NCBI GenBank assembly: GCA_000999395.1
Contig: LCOM01000003.1
Location: 23,527-31,776, forward strand
Source of the DNA: Parcubacteria group bacterium GW2011_GWA2_47_7
GTDB taxonomy: Bacteria > Patescibacteriota > Minisyncoccia > Phycocordibacterales > UBA6899
Direction: 5' to 3'
DNA: 8,250 bases
The first letter of the stretch is position 1. Every line of letters starts with the position of its first letter. The notes below the pieces were generated by a model. The model worked only from the letters and a program-made list of their open reading frames with translations, searched no databases and was not told the DNA's origin. Below are positions 1 to 4,382 of the stretch, in pieces. A program made the translations under genes and the position numbers.

Positions 1-110
1 TCAGCCACTCCTCCTTATATTTTATTACTTTACATCGAGAACATCCTCGCACCTCTTCGGTCTTCTAGGCCGTTGCCTGCTTTTATCTTATCGCACTCAA
101 CCACTCCTCC
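1..110. repeat. 14-base direct repeat (copies 1-14 and 97-110)
   Basis: TCAGCCACTCCTCC (1-14) and TCAACCACTCCTCC (97-110) differ at one base. On the minus strand both read GGAGGAGTGGYTGA, a strong Shine-Dalgarno core plus a shared downstream flank. The left copy probably serves a minus-strand gene that begins outside the window. The right copy may be a duplicated translation-start region; the frame after it is only about two dozen codons with badly spaced starts, so I do not call a gene. Confidence 0.45.
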
Positions 111-126
111 CTAAAACAAATATTCT

Positions 127-169
127 TAAAATTTGTTCGGGCGAACAATTTGTCTAACAAATTATTTTA
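127..169. repeat. Nested AT-rich inverted repeats
   Basis: Three overlapping dyads are visible. TTGTTCG (133-139) and CGAACAA (142-148) are perfect arms around GG. AATTTGT (147-153) and ACAAATT (157-163) are perfect arms around CTA. The outer TAAAATTTGTT (127-137) pairs imperfectly with 156-169. They could be an operator cluster or alternative hairpins for a transcript leaving to the left. There is no strong T-tract on the plus strand, so a simple rightward terminator is unlikely. Confidence 0.45.
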
Positions 170-253
170 GCCCACTGCACCCAACTATACTGAAATCCTG
201 AAAAAAGGCAAAAAATCCTGTATTCCATAATGGGGTATTGGGCTTAAAAATGC

Positions 254-282
254 TTGACATGGCATCTTTTTTGTGATAGTCT
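254..282 (+). promoter_or_regulatory. Sigma-70-type promoter for the gene at 426
   Basis: A perfect TTGACA -35 box lies at 254-259. The -10 is weak: TAGTCT at 277-282 after a 17-base spacer, or GATAGT at 275-280 preceded by TG (extended -10) after 15 bases. Transcription would begin around 287-290, giving a leader of about 137 bases before the ATG at 426. A weak -10 with a perfect -35 is common for regulated promoters, and two dyads lie immediately downstream. Confidence 0.55.
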
Positions 283-292
283 TCATGCAGCG

Positions 293-305
293 TTCATTGA
301 ATGAA
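293..305. promoter_or_regulatory. 13-base palindrome just after the promoter, operator-like
   Basis: TTCATTGAATGAA is two perfect 6-base arms around a central G. It lies within a few bases of the predicted transcription start, a typical place for a repressor operator. The binding protein is unknown. It could also simply be the foot of the larger hairpin that follows. Confidence 0.4.
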
Positions 306-307
306 TT

Positions 308-361
308 TCGGTCACCCCCAGTCTTCAGAATGAAATATTTATGAGTACTGGGGGTGACCGA
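308..361 (+). promoter_or_regulatory. Large perfect hairpin in the 5' leader
   Basis: TCGGTCACCCCCAGT (308-322) and ACTGGGGGTGACCGA (347-361) are perfect 15-base complements around a 24-base AT-rich loop. The stem is GC-rich and very stable. No T-tract follows, so it is not a standard terminator. It sits in the untranslated leader about 50 bases before the Shine-Dalgarno of the gene at 426. It may be a cis-acting RNA element, a transcript stabiliser, or a two-fold protein site in DNA. Confidence 0.6.
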
Positions 362-425
362 CAATTACGCAGTTCCCCACATGCTTACGGATGGGCTTCA
401 TCCGACTTCTCTCGAGGAGATTTCC

Positions 426-857
426 ATGACCACGACACAATCCGCCGCTCAACAGTCGGCACCTATCGCATTTCATTTCCGCACGGAAACTCGGACGGAC
501 GCGGAGCTCGAACACGCCTACCTCGCCGACAAGGCGAAAAAAGACGCAAAGGCAAAGTATGAGGAAGCGCTGCGCCTTGATGGCATACGCGAAGCCGAGC
601 GCAGTGCGCGCGAAGCCAAGGCAAAAACTGTGGTTGTGGGAACTTCCACGACACGTGTCCTCACGGCTGCCGAACGCGAGGATTCGCGCCGGCGTGCCGA
701 GGCCGAGGCTCTGGCTGCACGTCAGTTGATTGATGCGCCAGTCAACGTCGTGAAGCTCGCCCCCGAGCGACTACCCATCTCCCTACAGGTGCTTGCGGCA
801 GGTTTGGCGGCGGACAAAGCGACATCGCCCGCGAAGCGGCAAAGACTCGGCTGCTAG
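426..857 (+). CDS. Ala/Lys/Glu-rich coiled-coil-like protein, N-terminal part (frame broken near 818)
   Basis: Not recognised. I chose ATG 426 because GAGGAGA (414-420) sits five bases upstream; the frame is open further upstream, but that part overlaps the leader hairpin. Residues ~25-110 are very rich in Ala, Glu, Lys and Arg (AELEHAYLADKAKKDAKAKY and similar), suggesting long charged helices or a coiled coil. There is no signal peptide. The frame reads sensibly to about residue 131 (LAAGLAADK) and then gives an unrelated short tail to a stop at 855-857. In the frame one base back the sequence continues SDIAREAAKTRLLEEG, which fits the preceding helix pattern and leads into the open frame ending at 1276. 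One extra A in the AAA at 816-818 would join both parts into a protein of about 283 residues. GC content is clearly above that of the neighbours. Whether the break is a real mutation, a sequencing error or programmed slippage cannot be decided; no classic slippery heptamer is visible. Confidence 0.6.
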   Translation: MTTTQSAAQQSAPIAFHFRTETRTDAELEHAYLADKAKKDAKAKYEEALRLDGIREAERSAREAKAKTVVVGTSTTRVLTAAEREDSRRRAEAEALAARQLIDAPVNVVKLAPERLPISLQVLAAGLAADKATSPAKRQRLGC

Positions 858-925
858 AAGAAGGTCTATTTGCAGACCGGCAGGCGTCGGCGCACAGCCA
901 TGCGGTTGGTATCTCCAAGAGCGAC

Positions 926-1276
926 ATGTCGCTCGACGAGAAGGATGCGGCAATGCGCAAAGTAGGCTTCGTGCTCGATAAACCCGCCAAAGGCGACCGC
1001 GATGCGCGGTACTACCATGAGGAACTTGAAATCTCCTTCTACTTAAAGGGTACTGCTCCCGGATTCCAGAGCGTGGAGCGTCCGCAAAAGGCACGCGGAT
1101 CGGCGGCAATGACGCCGGAGCAGATGGCAACGCGCGCGGTCGAAAACGCCGCACTGAAGGCCGCCATCAAGGCCGGAAAGGCTGCGAAGCCGACTCAGGC
1201 GCAGAGCCAAAAGGCCGAGAAAAAGGCCAAGGCGGCTGAAGCTGCGAAGGCCAAGGCGGCCAAAAAGCGCAAGTAG
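926..1276 (+). CDS. C-terminal part of the same frame-broken gene, Lys/Ala-rich tail
   Basis: The nominal ATG at 926 has no good Shine-Dalgarno, and the frame is open and protein-like back to about 818 (DIAREAAKTRLLEEG, FADRQASAHSHAVGISKS), so this is best read as the downstream half of the gene beginning at 426. Residues ~10-50 from the ATG (KVGFVLDKPAKGDRDARYYH, ISFYLKGTAPGFQSVERP) look like a small globular segment. The last ~40 residues are almost only Lys and Ala, ending KAKAAKKRK, resembling the basic tails of histone-H1-like bacterial proteins, so nucleic-acid binding is possible but unproven. The tail coding DNA contains a 14-base direct repeat (1223-1236, 1247-1260). A strong terminator follows 16 bases after the stop. 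If the frameshift is an error, the true product is one ~283-residue protein. Confidence 0.6.
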   Translation: MSLDEKDAAMRKVGFVLDKPAKGDRDARYYHEELEISFYLKGTAPGFQSVERPQKARGSAAMTPEQMATRAVENAALKAAIKAGKAAKPTQAQSQKAEKKAKAAEAAKAKAAKKRK

Positions 1277-1292
1277 CATTGCGCGACATCAA

Positions 1293-1316
1293 GGGCCCCC
1301 ACGGGGGCCCCTTTTT
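1293..1316 (+). terminator. Strong intrinsic terminator
   Basis: GGGCCCCC (1293-1300) and GGGGGCCC (1303-1310) form a very stable short hairpin, followed by CTTTTT (1311-1316). It lies 16 bases after the stop codon at 1274-1276 and ends the transcript of the Ala/Lys-rich gene. Confidence 0.9.
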
Positions 1317-1385
1317 ATACATCAATGCTTTTTTGTGAATACTTTTTTATACTTTATACTTTTCCCCTGTTTTCTTATTTTTTCA

Positions 1386-1414
1386 TTGAGTGTCAAGATG
1401 GTGCATGATACTAT
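1386..1414 (+). promoter_or_regulatory. Promoter with -10 box close to the start codon at 1426
   Basis: TTGAGT (1386-1391), a 17-base spacer, then TACTAT (1409-1414) continuing into a TATATATA run. The predicted transcription start is at about 1421-1426, so the transcript would have almost no leader before ATG 1426. No Shine-Dalgarno is present. Confidence 0.6.
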
Positions 1415-1425
1415 ATATATACTTT

Positions 1426-1875
1426 ATGGAGTGGGACACACTTGAGCACACGTATTACGAAAAAACGAACGATTGGTATGCATCGGTTATTTTGATTGCA
1501 ACCGCACTCATTATCGTTGAATTTCTCTTCGGTAATTTTCTCATGATCACTCTTACGGTCATCGGAACCATTACCTTCATCCTTCTTTCCGCACGAAAGC
1601 CCGAAGTGATGCATGTTGAAATACTCAAAACTGGCATCCGTGCAGGCAATCTCCTCTACTCGTTCAATAGTCTTGAAGGATATGCCATCGCAGAATATCA
1701 CCACGAAGACCGGCTCTTGCTCAAGTCCAGCAGACACATCATGCCACTCATTGTTATCCCAATTTCCGAAGAGGTTGATGTGAATATGCTACGGGAAATC
1801 CTCGATGAAAACCTTTCGGAGGAAGAATTGCATGAGTCTTTGGCACACCTCCTCCTCGAACGCCTCGGCTTCTAA
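1426..1875 (+). CDS. Small two-helix membrane protein with PH-like cytoplasmic domain
   Basis: A 149-residue protein. A short polar N-terminus with EKTNDWY (residues 12-18) precedes two hydrophobic helices (about 18-36 and 39-56, separated by a GN turn). A soluble region follows: EILKTGIRAGNLLYSFNSLE (66-85), LLLKSSRHIMPLIVIPI (97-113), then helices with DVNMLREIL and EELHESLAHLLLERLGF to the end. From memory this layout, including the LIVIP strand and the closing Glu/Leu helix ending in LGF, is widespread in Patescibacteria and usually annotated hypothetical. The strand-rich middle followed by a helix suggests a PH-like fold on the cytoplasmic face. No enzyme motif is seen. I chose ATG 1426 over the in-frame GTG 1390 because the longer start overlaps the promoter. 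It is probably monocistronic, with a weak terminator before the tRNA. Confidence 0.85.
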   Translation: MEWDTLEHTYYEKTNDWYASVILIATALIIVEFLFGNFLMITLTVIGTITFILLSARKPEVMHVEILKTGIRAGNLLYSFNSLEGYAIAEYHHEDRLLLKSSRHIMPLIVIPISEEVDVNMLREILDENLSEEELHESLAHLLLERLGF

Positions 1876-1956
1876 ACAAGCCCACAATCTTGCGCTATTG
1901 CTTCCTCAGTAGAAGGGGGCTTCACTAAATAGAATCAGTGTGGTAATGTAGCCCTA

Positions 1957-1976
1957 GCCACAATAGTGGTATTTTT
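1957..1976 (+). terminator. Weak intrinsic terminator
   Basis: GCCAC (1957-1961) and GTGGT (1966-1970) form a short stem with loop AATA, followed by TTTTT at 1972-1976. It lies ~80 bases after the stop of the membrane protein gene and immediately before the tRNA gene. The stem is short and includes one G-T pair, so efficiency is doubtful. Confidence 0.4.
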
Positions 1977-1980
1977 ATTC

Positions 1981-2052
1981 GTCCTCGTCGTTCAATGGAT
2001 AGGACAAGAGTTTGCGGAACTCTAAATATAGGTTCGATTCCTATCGAGGGCA
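1981..2052 (+). tRNA. tRNA-Arg, anticodon GCG
   Basis: A complete 72-base cloverleaf. The acceptor stem is GTCCTCG/CGAGGGC with one T-G pair. The D arm is GTTC-AATGGATA-GGAC. The anticodon stem AGAGT/ACTCT holds the loop TTGCGGA (anticodon GCG, reading CGC and probably CGT). The variable loop has four bases, and the T arm is ATAGG-TTCGATT-CCTAT. The discriminator is A and CCA is not encoded. The arginine identity elements C35 and A20 (after GG in the D loop) are both present. Most bacteria use anticodon ACG, edited to inosine by TadA, for this codon box, so GCG is uncommon. CGC codons are frequent in the window's genes. Confidence 0.93.
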
Positions 2053-2055
2053 CAG

Positions 2056-2089
2056 ATTAGTGCTAATGCAGGTGACCGAGGTGCCTCGG
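2056..2089 (+). terminator. Possible tRNA transcript end: two small hairpins
   Basis: ATTAG-TG-CTAAT (2056-2067) follows the tRNA almost directly, and CCGAGG-TG-CCTCGG (2076-2089) is a perfect short stem followed by the T-rich CTTAGTTTTCGTTT. They may terminate or help process the tRNA transcript. The T-tract is interrupted, so read-through into mltG is possible. Confidence 0.4.
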
Positions 2090-2122
2090 CTTAGTTTTCG
2101 TTTGTCCAAATAAAGAGGTAAA

Positions 2123-3280
2123 ATGAAGATGATGTTGTTAATGCGCGATTCAAAACACAAAGTCCTCCTCGCCTCCGCATTTGGTCTTCTTGTCGCGATC
2201 GGCGCTGTCTTCCTCTACCTCTCTCTTATCGGAGCTCCGCAATCCGTGGCAGAACTTGAACAATTTACGATACCGACTACCACCGCAGGCGACCATGTTA
2301 AGAATATTATCGATGACTCTCGCGAAATCGCAGGATTGCTCAAAGAAAAAGGGTTCATAAAAAGCACGTTGGGTTTTAGCATCGCATTTTCCGGGCGAGT
2401 GTCATCCCGTTGCGTGGATTGCATTCAGTCGGGCGCATACAAAATATCAAAATCGATGAGTGTCTTTGAAGTAGCGAGAGTCTTGAAGAAGGGACCCTAC
2501 ATGAAGTGGGTAGTAATCCCTGAGGGACTCCGCAAAGAGCAGATTGCCGAACTTCTCGCGAACACTCTCGGTTGGACGGATCAACAAAAAAGCAGTTGGG
2601 TGAATACATATACCTCCATGAAATTCGATGAAGTGGAGGGTGTGTATTTCCCGGACACGTACCTCATCCCGGTAGACGAAGGATTGCTCCAAGTGGCCGA
2701 CCGTCTGCGGACTAAGTTCAACGAAGTGTTTACGCCATATCTACTGGAAGCAAATGAGCAGAACATCAGGTGGACGACCCTTCTCAAGATTGCCTCGCTG
2801 GTCCAGCGGGAAGCGGCAGGAAAGAGCGACATGCCACTTATTGCAGGTATTCTCTGGAATCGACTCCTCAATGATCAGAAGCTCGATATTGATGCAACGG
2901 TTCAGTATGCCCGCGATACCCGACTCGCATACAAAGATGATCCATGCGAGGATCCTGACGGCTACGCACGAGATCCAAAAAACGATCTTTGCTTTAATTC
3001 GGAGATGCTCCAGCCGAGTGTTCCATACATCGGTATTGATGACTGGTGGACACCGATTGGCGGGAGTGACACGAGAAGCATCGACTCACTCTATAACACG
3101 TACTTATATGCGGGCTTACCCCCGCACCCGATAGACAATCCCGGCCTTGAAGCAATCAAGGCAGTCCTGCATCCGGAAAAAACCGATTGCTTCTATTATT
3201 TACATGACAGCGATGGCAACATACACTGTTCGGCAACATTTGAAGGACATCAGGCGAACATAGAGACTTACTTACGCTAG
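2123..3280 (+). CDS. mltG: Endolytic peptidoglycan transglycosylase MltG (YceG family)
   Basis: A 385-residue single-pass membrane enzyme that cleaves nascent glycan strands between GlcNAc and MurNAc, limiting strand length during wall synthesis. A transmembrane helix spans residues ~14-37, with the rest outside. A LysM-like region (~95-150) contains SGAYKISKSMSVFEVARVL and WVVIPEGLRKEQIAE. The catalytic domain shows EGVYFPDTYLIP (172-183), IASLVQREA (223-231; E230 is the expected catalytic Glu), IAGILWNRL (240-248), LDIDATVQYA (254-263), YNTYLYAGLPPHPIDNPG (324-341), AIKAVLHP (344-351) and a closing FEGH. Residues ~271-310 form a longer insert than I expect, containing C275 and C290. The six cysteines group as C97/C100, C275/C290 and C356/C369, all extracytoplasmic. 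AGAGGT at 2114-2119 favours ATG 2123 or the in-frame ATGs at 2129/2132. It is first in a four-gene operon; the next gene starts four bases after the stop. Confidence 0.95.
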   Translation: MKMMLLMRDSKHKVLLASAFGLLVAIGAVFLYLSLIGAPQSVAELEQFTIPTTTAGDHVKNIIDDSREIAGLLKEKGFIKSTLGFSIAFSGRVSSRCVDCIQSGAYKISKSMSVFEVARVLKKGPYMKWVVIPEGLRKEQIAELLANTLGWTDQQKSSWVNTYTSMKFDEVEGVYFPDTYLIPVDEGLLQVADRLRTKFNEVFTPYLLEANEQNIRWTTLLKIASLVQREAAGKSDMPLIAGILWNRLLNDQKLDIDATVQYARDTRLAYKDDPCEDPDGYARDPKNDLCFNSEMLQPSVPYIGIDDWWTPIGGSDTRSIDSLYNTYLYAGLPPHPIDNPGLEAIKAVLHPEKTDCFYYLHDSDGNIHCSATFEGHQANIETYLR

Positions 3281-3284
3281 CGAT

Positions 3285-4181
3285 ATGAAGAAACTCGCCA
3301 TTGCCATCACTGCTCTCAGTATTCTTCTCCTTGCTGGAGTTACTGTTACAAAACTTACTGTGCGCGATCTCGTATCGGTGGATGAACGACTACAACGATG
3401 CGTTGCTTATGCCGTCAATGACACATATGACAATCCCATCGAACGCATCGCTCTCTTCTTAGGCAAGAGTCGCATTATGGCGGCAGACCAAAATGATGCA
3501 GGGGTGGAGTCTTTTACACTTTTTCGGATACCACTCGGCGTGTTGCGCGGACAGCCAGACATGACGCTGGGAATTACCTGTGACCAAGTCACTTCTCCCG
3601 ACGGTAGCGGGTTTATCTCTGCCACAAACTTAAATCCCCAGTCACTTGTCGACGGCAGGGAGGTTGAATATTTTGGCACATTCCATGACTCTCCGATTGA
3701 AAACGCCCTTAAGTCGTATCTATCGGAGAAACTTGGCATCTCGTTTCATTATCCCGAAAACTATCGCCTCTTTGAGGGGCAAGGGCAGGGTGTCGGTGAC
3801 GCTAAATACTATGTAATAACCATCGCGCCCGAGCCATACATAAGCGAAGCAGTGGCACGTATCACTGCGAGTGAACGGCCTCCCTCGATTCACCTCTCAT
3901 TTTATCGCGAGCCAAATTTGTCTGTATCTCTTGAACAGTGGATACGCACAATGCCACAGTCAAACTTCATCCCGTCCGATCCAGCGCAAGGGGGTGTACT
4001 CACTCCGACCGTGGTGGCAGGTGTGCCTGCGCTCAAATACCACGTTTCCGGCCTCTACGAGAGCGATTACATCGCTTTCACCTACGGCGATTGGATCGTG
4101 CTTGCGACGGCCGATGAGATGGGGCAGAACACCAAATCAGATTTTCAAACGATACTTTCGAGCACTAGGCTTGGGCAATAA
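3285..4181 (+). CDS. Membrane-anchored exported protein with PsbP-like C-terminal domain
   Basis: A 298-residue protein. Residues 4-20 form a hydrophobic signal anchor (LAIAITALSILLLAGVT) after a KK start; there is no lipobox cysteine. Residues ~25-145 are not recognised and hold a cysteine pair, C39 and C99. From about residue 148 the pattern matches small PsbP-like/lipoprotein-LpqN-type folds: LGISFHYPENYRLFE (150-164), an IHLSFYREPNLSVSLEQWI strand-helix segment (202-220), VVAGVPALKYHVSG (243-256), AFTYGDWIVLATA (264-276) and a final helix DFQTILSSTRL. Such domains bind ligands or partners on the outer face; no enzymatic function is known to me. The start lies four bases after mltG without a clear Shine-Dalgarno, which suggests coupled translation. 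The gene at 4379 encodes a second protein of the same general plan, so the two may be distant paralogs serving the wall-cleaving enzyme. Confidence 0.75.
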   Translation: MKKLAIAITALSILLLAGVTVTKLTVRDLVSVDERLQRCVAYAVNDTYDNPIERIALFLGKSRIMAADQNDAGVESFTLFRIPLGVLRGQPDMTLGITCDQVTSPDGSGFISATNLNPQSLVDGREVEYFGTFHDSPIENALKSYLSEKLGISFHYPENYRLFEGQGQGVGDAKYYVITIAPEPYISEAVARITASERPPSIHLSFYREPNLSVSLEQWIRTMPQSNFIPSDPAQGGVLTPTVVAGVPALKYHVSGLYESDYIAFTYGDWIVLATADEMGQNTKSDFQTILSSTRLGQ

Positions 4182-4187
4182 CATTGA

Positions 4188-4382
4188 ATGAAAAAGAACG
4201 ACACTCACTACCAGCCGTTTTCCGCCCCGTGCCTCCCCCAGGAGGTGATTGTCGAATTTCAGCAGCTCTATAAAAAAGAATATGGCACCAATATCTTATA
4301 CGAAGAAGCATCCCGAAGGGCTCACTATTTAATAAAGCTGTACGGCGCGGTCTACGAGACAGGGCTGGAGAAAATTACATGA
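4188..4382 (+). CDS. Small 64-residue conserved-type protein (LYKKEYG motif)
   Basis: Only 64 residues, no signal peptide or membrane helix. The core VIVEFQQLYKKEYGTNILYE (residues ~20-39) followed by EEASRRAHYLIKLYGAVY resembles from memory a very common short protein in Patescibacteria: an 'EFQ-LYKKEFG' helix, then 'EEA...LL-L' and a final 'Y'. Its function is unknown; the size and two-to-three-helix pattern would suit a small DNA-binding or adaptor protein. It starts six bases after the previous stop without a Shine-Dalgarno, and its TGA overlaps the next ATG (ATGA at 4379-4382), so it is translationally coupled inside the operon. Being cytoplasmic between two exported proteins is odd and suggests a regulatory role, but that is inference. 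Confidence 0.75.
   Translation: MKKNDTHYQPFSAPCLPQEVIVEFQQLYKKEYGTNILYEEASRRAHYLIKLYGAVYETGLEKIT

Larger units (their letters stand above)
1..253. other. AT-rich non-coding region with repeats, no gene seen
   Basis: No convincing reading frame on either strand. The left edge carries, read on the minus strand, AAGGAGGAG, a near-perfect Shine-Dalgarno. This suggests that a minus-strand gene, divergent from the gene at 426, starts just outside the window. The stretch contains a near-exact direct repeat (1-14 and 97-110) and a nest of inverted repeats (127-169), listed separately. Around 190-225 the hexamer ATCCTG occurs twice in A-rich sequence. The function of the stretch is unknown. Confidence 0.5.

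Noticed and set aside
133..163. LexA/SOS box
   Set aside because: GTTC and GAAC half-sites are present, but their order and spacing do not match GAAC-N4-GTTC or GTTC-N7-GTTC.
354..425. Longer start (GTG 354) for the Ala/Lys-rich gene
   Set aside because: The extension overlaps the leader hairpin, and the strong GAGGAGA at 414-420 sits correctly for ATG 426.
816..822. Programmed -1 frameshift site
   Set aside because: ACAAAGC is not an X-XXY-YYZ slippery heptamer, and no stimulatory pseudoknot or upstream Shine-Dalgarno is evident.
783..1154. Minus-strand open frame of 123 codons opposite the GC-rich gene
   Set aside because: Arg/Ser/Pro-rich translation typical of the antisense of GC-rich, Ala/Lys coding DNA; no promoter or Shine-Dalgarno.
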